Source of the DNA: DASXHY01 sp035552155
GTDB taxonomy: Bacteria; Verrucomicrobiota; Verrucomicrobiia; Limisphaerales; DASXHY01
Reading direction: 5' to 3'
DNA: 64,000 nucleotides
Assembly: GCA_035552155.1 (NCBI GenBank)
Contig: DASZLX010000032.1
Span: forward strand, 56,049 to 120,048
Under the pieces are notes generated by a model. The model was not told the origin of the DNA and did not search any database. It saw only the letters and a list, made by a program, of their open reading frames with translations. Positions 49,738-59,125 of the stretch are shown here, piece by piece. The position numbers and the translations under genes are program-made. Within the stretch, counting starts at the first letter, position 1. Each line of letters opens with the position of its first letter.

Positions 49738-50841
49738 ATGAATGGGGTTGCTGAAGTGACTTCCCGCGCGGCACAAACTGCCGCGCGAACGGCGTGCGCT
49801 CCCCTGGAGCCGCCGGTCGTCATCAATCCTTTGGAATTTCAGCGGTGGGACACGCAACTGGCCAATCTCCCCGGCGCTTCATTTTTTCACGGCACAGCCT
49901 GGCCGCGCGTGTTGCGGGAAACTTACGGGCACGAACCGGTTTATTTTTGCCGCTTTTCCGGCGGGGAATTGAAGCAATTGCTGCCCGTGATGGAAGTGTC
50001 GAGCGCGTGCACCGGGCGCCGCGGGGTTTCGCTGCCCTTCGCGGATTTTTGCGCTCCGCTCAATTCGAGCGACGAAGATTTAAGCGCGCTGTATGCGTTC
50101 GCGGTCGAGCATGGCCGCCGGCGGAATTGGCGGCATCTCGAGACGCGCGGTGACTTCGGCCAATGGCGCGGCGCTTCGCCGTCGGTCGCGTTCTTCGGTC
50201 ATGCTCTCGCGCTGGAAGGCGGCGAAGCGGCATTGTTCAAGGGATTGGATGGCGCAATGCGCCGGGGGATTCGCAAGGCGGAACAAAGCGGCGTGAAAGT
50301 TGAATTCGGCAGCACGCTGGAATCCGTCCGCATTTTTTATGCGCTGCATTGCCGGACGCGCCGGCGCCACGGCCTGCCGCCGCAGCCCGTCGAATTTTTT
50401 GAGAACATCGCGCGCCACGCGCTCGAGCCCGGCCATGGATTTGTGGCGATTGCGCGGCACGAACAACAGCCGGTGGCCGCGGCGGTATTTTTCCACGAAG
50501 GGCACGCCGCGCTTTACAAGTACGGAGCAAGCGATGAAGCGGCCCAACACCTGCGTCCGAACAATTTCCTGATGTGGGAAGCCATCCGGCGTTGCGCCGC
50601 CGGCGGGTTCGCGGAACTGCATTTTGGCCGCACCTCACTTTATAATGATGGCTTGCGGCATTTCAAACTCGGTTTCGGCGCGGTCGAGGAGCCGGTTGAA
50701 TATGCCAAATATGATTTTCGCCGCGACGGTTTCGTTTCCGATGTGGACCGATCCGAAGGGTTGATGAATATGGTGTTCCGCTGTTTGCCGCAGCCGTTGC
50801 TCGTGCAGGCGGGCCGGATGTTGTACCGGCATTTGCAGTAA
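49738..50841 (+). CDS. FemAB-like GNAT acyltransferase (exopolysaccharide locus type)
   Basis: A 367-aa protein with a double-GNAT layout as in FemAB/CelD-like proteins: FFHGTAWPRVLRETYGHEPVYF in the first half and ARHEQQPVAAAVFFHEGHAALYKYGASDE, RPNNFLMWEAIRRC and FGRTSLYNDGLRHFKLGFG in the second. Proteins of this sort accompany exosortase-type polysaccharide loci. It may transfer an aminoacyl or acyl group to a sugar, but substrate is unknown. The ATG at 49738 lies 22 nt after the preceding stop. Confidence 0.85.
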   Translation: MNGVAEVTSRAAQTAARTACAPLEPPVVINPLEFQRWDTQLANLPGASFFHGTAWPRVLRETYGHEPVYFCRFSGGELKQLLPVMEVSSACTGRRGVSLPFADFCAPLNSSDEDLSALYAFAVEHGRRRNWRHLETRGDFGQWRGASPSVAFFGHALALEGGEAALFKGLDGAMRRGIRKAEQSGVKVEFGSTLESVRIFYALHCRTRRRHGLPPQPVEFFENIARHALEPGHGFVAIARHEQQPVAAAVFFHEGHAALYKYGASDEAAQHLRPNNFLMWEAIRRCAAGGFAELHFGRTSLYNDGLRHFKLGFGAVEEPVEYAKYDFRRDGFVSDVDRSEGLMNMVFRCLPQPLLVQAGRMLYRHLQ

Positions 50842-50883
50842 GTGATAACAGCGGAAAAGGAAAGAGAAGCAGGTGATCAATAC

Positions 50884-53379
50884 ATGAATGCGAAACCGAC
50901 ACGTCCTCACGCGCCAATGCTGACGCTGGGAGACATTTATTACATCCTTTTCCGACACAAATGGAAAATCGTCGTGATTTCCGCGATGGGATTGATTGCG
51001 GCGCTGGTGATACCGTTCGTATGGCCGCAGGTTTATGAGTCAGAAGCCAAGGTGCTCGTCAAATACGTGGTCGATAACCGGGTGCTGTCCGATCCCACGG
51101 GCAGTGCGCGCGTCTCGCTGCCGGATGCGCAGGGGCGTAATATCATCAACACCGAGTTGCAGATACTGACGAGCCTGGACCTCGCCCAGGAAGTGGCCAC
51201 CAACGTCGGGCCGGACAAAATTTTGGGCAAGCCCAAGGCAAACGTGCTGGAGGCGGCGGCTTTCATTCACGGCCACCTGCTGGTGGATCCCAACAATAGC
51301 GATGTTATCCAGATCACCTTCACGCATCCCGACCCGGTCGTGGTGCAGCCGGTGCTGTCGCAGGTGATTTCCACCTACTTGGAACGGCATGCGCAGATTC
51401 ATCGGCCCGAGGGCGCGGATGAATTCCTGACGCAGGAAACCGATCAGTTGAAACATCGGTTGCAGGAAACTGAAGAGGCATTGCGGGCTGCCAAAACGAA
51501 CCTGGGAGTTATTTCACTGGACGACGCCGAGAAGGTGTTTGGCGAAAAAATCAGCAAGATTCAACAGGACATCGATGATTCCCAGGCGCTCCTCGCGCAG
51601 CATCAGGCCGCCGTCGATGAGCTGTCCAAGCGGACCAAGATTGATCCCCTTCCCACCAACGCCGTGGCCGGAGCCGCAACGGGCACAAATACCCCCAGCC
51701 CGGAAAAACTGACCGAATATAAACATGTTTGCGACATGGTGGACGCATTTCGCACCGAGGAAAAAGCCTTGTTGCTTCAGTTCCTGCCGGAAAATTCGCG
51801 GGTGAAGGATATCCGCGGCCAGATTGCCGCGGCGGAAAAACAAAAGAAACAAATCGAAGACGAGAACCCCTCCCTGCTCGCGAAAAAAGTTGCGGACGCC
51901 AAAGTTGCCAATCCCGATTCTCTCCTGCAAAACAATTTGATCTCGGAAACGGCCATCGTGGCGGGCTTGAAATCGAAGATAGATGTTTTGACCAATGAAC
52001 TCGCCGAAGTCCGCGGGCATTTATCCGCCGTGGACGCGGGAGCGAGCCGGATAACCGAACTGGAGCGCACGCAAAAACTGGAGGAGGCTCATTACACGTA
52101 TTATTCTGAAAGCCTGGAAAATGCGCGCATTGACGAGGCTCTCGGGCCGGGCAAAGGCTCGAACATCAATACCATCCAAAGCCCCTCGCCGCCGTTTCGC
52201 GACAGCTCCAAGATGACCAAAACCGCCATGGGGGTGGGTATTTTCGGCATTGTTTTGGGTCTTGGCCTGGCGTTCTTCACCGAACTGTATCTGGATCATA
52301 GCGTGAGGCGCCCGACGGACATCGAGGCGCGCCTGGGCATCCCCTTGTTGCTTTCGATTCCGTATCGCAATGGCAAAGGCAAAGTGCCGCTGTTAAATGC
52401 TCCGCCGACAGCGGGTCTCACCCTGCGTTCGGAAGCATTGAACCGCACCGTTCAATTGAATGGAGTCAAAACCACGGTCGGCCGGCTTCCGGAGAACCTC
52501 CTGGTGGTCGATGAAGGCTCGGTTTCCCTGCATCATTGCGAAATCTATTCGCGCAACGGCGAGGTCATTGTGAAAGACCTCGGCTCGACCAACGGCACTT
52601 TCGTCAATGGCGAGCGGATTGTTGAAATGTCGATCAAAGCCGGCCAGACGTTGCGCTTCGGCAACGTGGAATTCCGGGTGGAAAACAAGGATGCCAAGGC
52701 GGAATCTTCCGTCCCCGTGCCTTCCCCGACGGTGATGCCGCCCTGGGACCCGCGGCATGCGCTGCGGCCTTTCTACGATACGTTGCGCGACCGGTTGATT
52801 ACCTATTTCGAAGTCAAAAACCTGACGCATAATCCGAAGCTCGTGGCGCTCACGAGTTGCGGTGGAAGCGCCGGGGTCACCTCGACCGCCGCCGGCCTGG
52901 CGGCCGCGCTGTCCGAGACCGGTGAAGGGAACGTATTGCTGGTGGACATGAACGTGGAACAGGGAGCGGCCCATCACTTCTACAAAGGACATTTGTCCTG
53001 CGGCATCGATGAGGCGCTGGCCAAGGAAAAACGGCACGAGGCGCGCGTCCAGGACAATCTTTATGTCGTGACCGAGTCGTCCGGCGAAGACAGTCTCCCG
53101 CGCGTCCTGCCCAAACGGTTCACGAACCTCGTCACGAAAATGAAGGCGAGCGATTTCGATTACATCATTTTCGACATGCCGCCGATGAGCCAGATCAGCA
53201 TCACCCCGCGGCTGGCGCGGTTCATGGACATGGTGATGGTGGTGGTGGAATCGGAAAAAACCGATCGCCAGGTCGTTCAACGCGCCCTGACCATGCTCAC
53301 TGAGACCCGCGCGAATGTCGGCGTGGTCTTGAACAAGCGAAAGAACTACGTGCCGCAGCGGATACAACAGGAGTTTTAA
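50884..53379 (+). CDS. Wzz-type chain-length protein fused to FHA and degenerate CpsD-like ATPase domains
   Basis: An 831-aa inner-membrane protein. Wzz domain: TM1 about 28-48, periplasmic coiled coils to about 440, TM2 about 445-468. An FHA domain follows (about 515-600; TVGRLPENLL, SVSLHHCEIYSRNG, LGSTNGTFVNG). The C-terminus is a BY-kinase/MinD-like domain (about 650-831) with SCGGSAGVTST in place of Walker A (the Lys is missing), VLLVDMN (A') and YIIFDMPP (B), and no Tyr cluster at the end. An AGGTGA ribosome site suits ATG 50884 better than the in-frame GTG at 50842. It probably sets polymer length and docks phosphothreonine partners. Confidence 0.88.
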   Translation: MNAKPTRPHAPMLTLGDIYYILFRHKWKIVVISAMGLIAALVIPFVWPQVYESEAKVLVKYVVDNRVLSDPTGSARVSLPDAQGRNIINTELQILTSLDLAQEVATNVGPDKILGKPKANVLEAAAFIHGHLLVDPNNSDVIQITFTHPDPVVVQPVLSQVISTYLERHAQIHRPEGADEFLTQETDQLKHRLQETEEALRAAKTNLGVISLDDAEKVFGEKISKIQQDIDDSQALLAQHQAAVDELSKRTKIDPLPTNAVAGAATGTNTPSPEKLTEYKHVCDMVDAFRTEEKALLLQFLPENSRVKDIRGQIAAAEKQKKQIEDENPSLLAKKVADAKVANPDSLLQNNLISETAIVAGLKSKIDVLTNELAEVRGHLSAVDAGASRITELERTQKLEEAHYTYYSESLENARIDEALGPGKGSNINTIQSPSPPFRDSSKMTKTAMGVGIFGIVLGLGLAFFTELYLDHSVRRPTDIEARLGIPLLLSIPYRNGKGKVPLLNAPPTAGLTLRSEALNRTVQLNGVKTTVGRLPENLLVVDEGSVSLHHCEIYSRNGEVIVKDLGSTNGTFVNGERIVEMSIKAGQTLRFGNVEFRVENKDAKAESSVPVPSPTVMPPWDPRHALRPFYDTLRDRLITYFEVKNLTHNPKLVALTSCGGSAGVTSTAAGLAAALSETGEGNVLLVDMNVEQGAAHHFYKGHLSCGIDEALAKEKRHEARVQDNLYVVTESSGEDSLPRVLPKRFTNLVTKMKASDFDYIIFDMPPMSQISITPRLARFMDMVMVVVESEKTDRQVVQRALTMLTETRANVGVVLNKRKNYVPQRIQQEF

Positions 53380-53405
53380 CCGCCGCTGAGATACTGAAAC
53401 TCGAA

Positions 53406-53440
53406 GGCCGGGCGGCGGTTAGCGCCGCGCCGCCCGGGCC
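53406..53440. repeat. G/C-rich intergenic hairpin
   Basis: GGGCGGCG (53410-53417) pairs with CGCCGCCC (53428-53435), extended by GGCC on both sides. It lies in the 73-nt gap between the chain-length gene and the next start, and may slow polymerase or shield mRNA ends. There is no T run, so it is not a classic terminator. Confidence 0.4.
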
Positions 53441-53452
53441 ACCCCTCCGAAG

Positions 53453-55549
53453 ATGTTTCGCAACCGAATTTACTACCGCATCAAGCCGGCGATTCCGCAC
53501 GCGGTTCGCCTGTCGATTCGGCGCTGGTTTGCGCTGCGCAAGCGGGCGCGCGTGGGCAATATCTGGCCGATCGCGCCCGGTTCGGAGCAGGCGCCGCAAA
53601 ACTGGCCCGGCTGGCCGGACGGAAAGAAATTCGCGCTGGTCCTCACCCACGATGTGGAGAGCCAGGGCGGACTCGACCAGTGTCGGCAACTGATGAGGCT
53701 TGAAAAGGAGATGGGCTTTTGCTCGTCGTTTAATTTCATTCCGCAAGGCGGCTACCAAGTCCCCGCGCAGATGCGGGACGAACTCACGCGCAACGGCTTT
53801 GAAGTGGGCGTCCATGACCTGCATCACGATGGAAAATTGTATCGCACGCGCCAGCAATTCACCCGCAACGCCGCGGCCATCAATGAATATTTGCGCGAAT
53901 GGGGCGCGGTGGGATTCCGTTCCGGTTTCATGTTGCACAACCTGCAATGGATTCACGACCTGAACGTGGAATACGATGCCTCCACCTTCGATACGGATCC
54001 GTTCGAGCCGCAGCCCGACCATCGCAACACGATTTTTCCGTTTTGGATCCCGGCCCCTGAAAATTCCCAGAATCCGAACGGCGGGTATGTTGAGTTGCCG
54101 TACACGCTGCCCCAGGATTCCACGCTGTTCCTGCTCTTCCGCGAAAAGACGCCGCAAGTCTGGTTGGAAAAACTGAATTGGATCGCGAAGCACGGCGGAA
54201 TGGTGCTGCTCAACACGCACCCGGATTACATGAATTTCGAGGACCAGACTTCGTTGCGGCAATATCCCGCCGCCATGTACCACGAGTTTCTCGAATACGT
54301 TAAATTGAAATATCGCGACAGTTTCTGGCATGCGACGCCGCGCGAAGTGGCAAGTTACATGCGCGCCCACCTTCCCAATGTGGCGACCGCACGCCCGACC
54401 CGCCACGTGGCGCGCGCCAACGGCGAGCAGGTGCCGGCGAAAGTCTGGATCGACCTGGACAACACGCCGCATGTGCCGTTTTTCGAGCCGATCATGCGTG
54501 AGTTTCGCGCGCGGGGTTACGATGTGTTCTGCACCGCGCGCGATGCCTTCCAGGTTTGTGACCTGGCGCGGCAGAGAGGTTTGGCCTTTCAGCAGGTGGG
54601 CCGTCATTCCGGTAAAAACCGCATTCGCAAGGCGCTGGGACTTTTTTATCGGGCGCTGCAACTGTTGCCGCTGGCCTTTCGGGAAAAACCGGTGCTGGCG
54701 GTGTCGCACGGTTCCCGCGCGCAAATCATCGCGTGCAAGCTGTTGAATATCCCGACCGTGCTGATTGAAGATTACGAGCACGCGGCCTATCCGCCCTCCA
54801 TGCGCCCGAGCTGGGAAATCGTGCCGGACAGCATTGGAGACGACGGCCTCTGCTGCGATCCTAGCCACGCCCGCCGGTATCCCGGGCTTAAGGAACATGT
54901 TTACGTGCGGGATTTTCGGCCGGACGCTTCGATCCTGGCAAAACTCGGATTGAAGGATGAGCACCTGGTCGTCACCGTTCGCCCGCCCGCGACGGAAGCG
55001 CATTACCACAATAACCGCGGCGAGACGTTGTTTTTTGAAGTGATGGAATATCTGCTTCGCGATGCGCGCACGCGAATTGTGTTGATGCCGCGAAACGGAA
55101 AGCAGGCCGATTGGATCCGGCGCAGCAAACCGGAATGGTTCACCGGCGAGCGCGTGGTGGTGCCGGGCGCGGCCCTGGACGGATTGAATGTCATTTTCCA
55201 TTCGGATTTGTTGGTGAGCGGCGGCGGCACCATGAACCGCGAGGCGGCCGCGCTGGGCGTGCCGGCCTACAGCATTTTGGGCGGGAAACTTGGCGCGGTG
55301 GACCGCGCGCTGGAACGGGCGGGTCAACTGATCATTGTTCAATCCGCACGGGATTTTGCCGAAAAAATCAAGCTGCAGCGCCGTCCCCGGCCCTTGAAGC
55401 TTCCCGTCAACGCGGTGTCCGCGCTGGAATCCATCATGGGGCACCTCGAAGAAATCCTGTCTTTGGAGTATGCGGCCAGTCCGTCCCGCGCCGCCGCTGT
55501 GGCGGTTGCGCCGGCGCTGCGCGAGAGCGGCCTCCGACTCCCTTCCTAA
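53453..55549 (+). CDS. Polysaccharide deacetylase fused to DUF354 glycosyltransferase-like domain
   Basis: A 698-aa protein with two enzymes. Residues 55-320 form an NodB-like polysaccharide deacetylase: FALVLTHDVES holds the metal-binding Asp, and GFEVGVHDLHHDGK the His pair. Residues 345-660 are DUF354 (KVWIDLDNTPHVPFFEPIMREF, VSHGSRAQI, ISGGGTM-like VSGGGTMNREAA), a UDP-glycosyltransferase/2-epimerase fold. The two are more often separate genes. Deacetylation and transfer of an N-acetyl sugar in the same glycan is a likely reading. It begins 74 nt after the preceding gene and ends 7 nt before wecB. Confidence 0.87.
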   Translation: MFRNRIYYRIKPAIPHAVRLSIRRWFALRKRARVGNIWPIAPGSEQAPQNWPGWPDGKKFALVLTHDVESQGGLDQCRQLMRLEKEMGFCSSFNFIPQGGYQVPAQMRDELTRNGFEVGVHDLHHDGKLYRTRQQFTRNAAAINEYLREWGAVGFRSGFMLHNLQWIHDLNVEYDASTFDTDPFEPQPDHRNTIFPFWIPAPENSQNPNGGYVELPYTLPQDSTLFLLFREKTPQVWLEKLNWIAKHGGMVLLNTHPDYMNFEDQTSLRQYPAAMYHEFLEYVKLKYRDSFWHATPREVASYMRAHLPNVATARPTRHVARANGEQVPAKVWIDLDNTPHVPFFEPIMREFRARGYDVFCTARDAFQVCDLARQRGLAFQQVGRHSGKNRIRKALGLFYRALQLLPLAFREKPVLAVSHGSRAQIIACKLLNIPTVLIEDYEHAAYPPSMRPSWEIVPDSIGDDGLCCDPSHARRYPGLKEHVYVRDFRPDASILAKLGLKDEHLVVTVRPPATEAHYHNNRGETLFFEVMEYLLRDARTRIVLMPRNGKQADWIRRSKPEWFTGERVVVPGAALDGLNVIFHSDLLVSGGGTMNREAAALGVPAYSILGGKLGAVDRALERAGQLIIVQSARDFAEKIKLQRRPRPLKLPVNAVSALESIMGHLEEILSLEYAASPSRAAAVAVAPALRESGLRLPS

Positions 55550-55555
55550 ATTCCG

Positions 55556-56761
55556 ATGACCAGACCCATTAAAGTAATCGTGGTGGCGGGCGCGCGGCCG
55601 AATTTCATGAAGGTCGCGCCGCTGCTGCATTCCATGGCGCGCCACAATCAGAGCCGCGTGAATGGCACACCCGAAATCATTCCTTTTTTGGTCCACACCG
55701 GGCAGCATTACGACGAAAAAATGTCGTCGGTCTTTTTCGCCGAACTGGGAATTCCCGCGCCGGATGTGAACCTCGAAGTCGGCTCCGGCTCTCACGCGGT
55801 GCAGACCGCCAACATCATGACCAAGTTCGAGCCGGTTTGTGAGCGCGAAAAACCGGATTGGGTGCTGGTGGTGGGCGATGTCAATTCCACGATGGCTTGC
55901 GCGCTGGTGGCCTCCAAAATGCACATCCGCGTGGCGCACGTGGAAGCCGGCCTGCGCAGTTTTGATCGCAACATGCCGGAGGAAATCAACCGGCTCGTGA
56001 CCGACTCCATCGCGGACCTGCTGTTGAGCCCCTCGGAGGATGGAAATGAAAACCTGATGCGCGAAGGTGTTCCTGCCGCGCGCATCCGGCTGGTCGGCAA
56101 TATCATGATTGATTCGCTGCTGGCGAACCTCGAGAAAGTGGGCCGAAGCCCCATTCTTTCGCGTCTCCATTTGGAGAAGCGCCGTTTCATTTATGTGACG
56201 CTGCACCGGCCCTCGAATGTGGATGCCCGGGAGTCGCTGGTTTCCATCATGAAGGCCTTTGCCGATATTTCGCGCAAGATGCCGGTGATTTTCCCGATGC
56301 ACCCGCGCACGCACGCGCGCCTGGCGGAATTCGGGATTGAAACCAAGGACAGCAATATCACGATTCTCGAACCAGTGGGCTATCACGACTCGCTGGCGTT
56401 GACCCAGGCGGCGCGCTGCGTGGTCACCGATTCCGGCGGCCTGCAGGAAGAGAGCACCTTTTTCAAGACGCCCTGCCTGACCCTGCGCCCGAACACCGAA
56501 CGGCCGGTCACGGTGACCATTGGCAGCAATCGTCTCATCAAGACCGGTGAATTATTTGAACGGCTGGATTTTGTCCTGAACGGCGAGGAAACGCTCGGGC
56601 GCGTTCCGCCATTGTGGGACGGGAAGACCTCCGAGCGCGTCATCGAGGCATTGCTGAATTACCAGCCCGCCGCTTCGGTTCATCGGGCCGCGGCGATGCC
56701 GGCCTCGCGCCCGGCCATTTCCAATGAAGCGTCCGTTTCGCAAGGATCATTCGGCCTATGA
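55556..56761 (+). CDS. wecB: UDP-N-acetylglucosamine 2-epimerase (non-hydrolysing)
   Basis: A 401-aa enzyme interconverting UDP-GlcNAc and UDP-ManNAc (or the WbpI-type diacetamido equivalents). VVAGARPNFMKVAPL, TGQHYDEKMS, HVEAGLRSFDRNMPEEINR, LVGNIMIDSL and DSGGLQEESTFF are all typical. A ~25-residue C-terminal tail is extra. Overlap with the next gene is 4 nt (ATGA). Confidence 0.95.
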   Translation: MTRPIKVIVVAGARPNFMKVAPLLHSMARHNQSRVNGTPEIIPFLVHTGQHYDEKMSSVFFAELGIPAPDVNLEVGSGSHAVQTANIMTKFEPVCEREKPDWVLVVGDVNSTMACALVASKMHIRVAHVEAGLRSFDRNMPEEINRLVTDSIADLLLSPSEDGNENLMREGVPAARIRLVGNIMIDSLLANLEKVGRSPILSRLHLEKRRFIYVTLHRPSNVDARESLVSIMKAFADISRKMPVIFPMHPRTHARLAEFGIETKDSNITILEPVGYHDSLALTQAARCVVTDSGGLQEESTFFKTPCLTLRPNTERPVTVTIGSNRLIKTGELFERLDFVLNGEETLGRVPPLWDGKTSERVIEALLNYQPAASVHRAAAMPASRPAISNEASVSQGSFGL

Positions 56762-58200
56762 TGCGTCTTCGCCATAAGCTTTTGATTCACGCGTTCCGGG
56801 TTTTTGACCAGGCGCTGCTAGTGTTCGCGCTGGCGGTCTGGATTGCGTTGATTCCGGAACACGGCAGCTTTGCCTACATACGGGAAGTGCTCAACGAGAT
56901 GTATGGCTGGCGGGAAATCCTCGGATTGCTCTTTCTGGTGCTGGGATGGGTCGTCATTTTCAGCTCGATCATTCATTACGATGCGAACCGGTTCACGACA
57001 TTGATGTCCTCGGTTTGGGCGCTGATCAAAGCGACCACGGGTTCGGCCTTTCTGCTGTTCGTCATTGGGGAAGGCCTGGGCATTTCCAAGCTGCCGGGCC
57101 GGGTCATTCTGTTGTTCTGGGCCAGCACCACGCTCGTGGGCATCGTCAGCCGCATCGTGCTGCGATGGATTCTGACCGCCGTGCGCAAATCCGGTTTCAA
57201 TTGCCGGAATGTCATCTTCGTCGGGACCGATGCCTATGCCGTGGACCTGGCGCGGAATATCGAGTCGCATCCGGAACTCGGCTGCCGTGTCGTGGGTTTC
57301 GTTGCCGAAGATAAAAAGGCGGTTGGCGCCCCGGTTGCGCCCGGCGCTCACTGGCCGGTGGTCGCCAGCATTGAGCACATTCAGGCATTTTTGGAACACA
57401 AGTCCGTCGATGAAATCATCATTTGCCTCCCCATCCAGGAGTGCTTTGGCCAGATCTATCGCGTGTTTGAATTGTGCCGCGATCTGGGCGTGGTCGTCCG
57501 CCTCATCCCGCGCGAAGCCGACCTGAAAGTCCTGACGCGGCTCCAGATTGAATCCTTCGGTGATTTCAGCGTCATCACTTTCTTCCGTGAAAAACTGCTC
57601 CTGCAATTGTTGTTGAAGCGAATCATGGACGTGGTCGTTTCGATGATAGCGCTGGCGGTGCTTTCCCCGCTGATGCTGGTGATTGCCCTGATTATCAAGT
57701 TCAACAGTCCCGGCCCGGTCTTTTTCGTGCAGGAACGCATCGGGATGAACCGGCGCAAGTTCAAGCTGTTGAAATTCCGTTCCATGGTGGCCGATGCGGA
57801 AAAGCGCAAAAAAGATCTGGCTGCCTTGAACGAAATGGACGGACCGGTCTTCAAGGTGAAAAATGATCCGCGCGTGACGCCCATCGGGCGGTTCATCCGC
57901 AAGACCAGCATCGATGAATTGCCGCAGTTGATCAACGTGCTCAAGGGCGAGATGTCGCTGGTCGGTCCGCGTCCGCCGCTCCCGAGCGAAGTGGACCAAT
58001 ACGAGTGGCTGCATCGCCGGCGCCTCTCCATCAAGCCGGGCATCACCTGTCTCTGGCAGGTGAACGGCCGCAACAGCGTTCCCTTCGTCCAATGGATGGA
58101 GATGGACAAGGAGTACGTCGAGAACTGGTCCATCTGGCTCGACATCAAAATTCTGTGCCGGACCCTGCCGGTGGTCCTGTTCGGTTACGGCGCATCGTGA
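56758..58200 (+). CDS. Polyprenyl glycosylphosphotransferase (long WcaJ/WbaP type)
   Basis: A 480-aa initiating transferase. Four hydrophobic helices (residues 10-140) precede a Rossmann-like CoA-binding-type domain (about 150-260; NVIFVGTDAYAVDLARNI), and the C-terminal catalytic domain has KRIMDVVVSMIALAVLSPLML, GPVFFVQERIGMNRRKF, LLKFRSMV, IDELPQLINVLKGEMSLVGPRPP and GITCLWQVNGRN. It is the second phosphoglycosyl transferase of this locus; the two may begin different glycans or act on different UDP-sugars. Confidence 0.93.
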   Translation: MMRLRHKLLIHAFRVFDQALLVFALAVWIALIPEHGSFAYIREVLNEMYGWREILGLLFLVLGWVVIFSSIIHYDANRFTTLMSSVWALIKATTGSAFLLFVIGEGLGISKLPGRVILLFWASTTLVGIVSRIVLRWILTAVRKSGFNCRNVIFVGTDAYAVDLARNIESHPELGCRVVGFVAEDKKAVGAPVAPGAHWPVVASIEHIQAFLEHKSVDEIIICLPIQECFGQIYRVFELCRDLGVVVRLIPREADLKVLTRLQIESFGDFSVITFFREKLLLQLLLKRIMDVVVSMIALAVLSPLMLVIALIIKFNSPGPVFFVQERIGMNRRKFKLLKFRSMVADAEKRKKDLAALNEMDGPVFKVKNDPRVTPIGRFIRKTSIDELPQLINVLKGEMSLVGPRPPLPSEVDQYEWLHRRRLSIKPGITCLWQVNGRNSVPFVQWMEMDKEYVENWSIWLDIKILCRTLPVVLFGYGAS

Positions 58201-58261
58201 TCCCGGGGACGGCCATTTCGTGGCCGTCAGGAATTTGCTGAAAACTCAACTCGCTCAACCT

Positions 58262-59119
58262 ATGGCTTCTTCTCTTATTTCCAGGCCGAAGCAGTCCGCC
58301 GTGCTTACCGGCGGCCGCGCCCCGCAGAATTCATCGCGCCGCACCATGCTGATGGGCTGCCCCGTGGATTTGCTGACCAGCCATCAGTTGCTGGGCGAGC
58401 TCGCGCACGCCATTGATACGCAGAGCGGGCCGAAGATCATTCAATTCATCAACGGCAACAAAATCGCCCAGGTGCGGCAACGCCCGGACATGGGCCACAT
58501 TATGTGGCGCGCCAATTACGCGCTGGTGGACGGCCAGCCGCTGCTGCCCCTGGGCCGGCTGCTGGGTGTTAAAATTCCGGAACGCATCGACGGTGTCGGC
58601 CTCATGTCGAAGCTGCTGAAGATGGCGGATGAACGCCGCTACAGTGTCTATTTGCTCGGCGCGAAACAAGAGATCGTGGAAACCTGCGTGCAAAAAATCC
58701 AGCGCGATTATCCGAATGTCCGCATCGCCGGTTATCGCAACGGATATTTCACCAAGGAAGAGACGGGCGACATGGTCCGGCAGATTCGCGAGAGCCGTTG
58801 CGACATCCTGTTTCTGGGAATGGGTTCGCCGATGAAGGAACATTTCGCGGACCGTTACGGTTCCGAACTGGGCGCGACGGTGATCCAGGGCGTCGGCGGC
58901 AGTTTTGACGTGATGGCGGATTTGGTAAAGCGCGCGCCGGTCTGGGTCCAGCGCATCGGAATGGAATGGGCTTTTCGCGTCGCCCAGGAGCCGCGCCGGA
59001 TGTTCTGGCGTTACGCCACGACCAATGCCTCGTGCCTGTGGGCTTTTACCTGCGCGTTTGTGGGGCCGCGCGGGCAACGGGGAAACCCTGGTCAATTTCC
59101 TGGTTCGAAAGGCCTTTGA
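58262..59119 (+). CDS. WecG/TagA/CpsF-family glycosyltransferase
   Basis: A 285-aa GT26 enzyme that adds the second sugar, typically N-acetylmannosamine or its uronic acid, to a lipid-linked primer. FINGNKIAQVRQRPDM, VDGQPLLPLGRLLG, RIDGVGLMSKLL, YSVYLLGAKQEIVE and GVGGSFDVMADLVKRAP are the family motifs. The Met at 58262 is used; a longer in-frame Met at 58220 lacks support. It fits with wecB two genes upstream supplying the ManNAc-type donor. Confidence 0.9.
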   Translation: MASSLISRPKQSAVLTGGRAPQNSSRRTMLMGCPVDLLTSHQLLGELAHAIDTQSGPKIIQFINGNKIAQVRQRPDMGHIMWRANYALVDGQPLLPLGRLLGVKIPERIDGVGLMSKLLKMADERRYSVYLLGAKQEIVETCVQKIQRDYPNVRIAGYRNGYFTKEETGDMVRQIRESRCDILFLGMGSPMKEHFADRYGSELGATVIQGVGGSFDVMADLVKRAPVWVQRIGMEWAFRVAQEPRRMFWRYATTNASCLWAFTCAFVGPRGQRGNPGQFPGSKGL

Positions 59120-59125
59120 TTTCTC

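Noticed and set aside
53297..56386. 1029-codon frame on the minus strand, the longest in the window
   Set aside because: It lies opposite three well-supported genes (53453, 55556 and the end of 50884), has His/Arg-rich composition typical of antisense frames in GC-rich DNA, and contains no recognisable domain.
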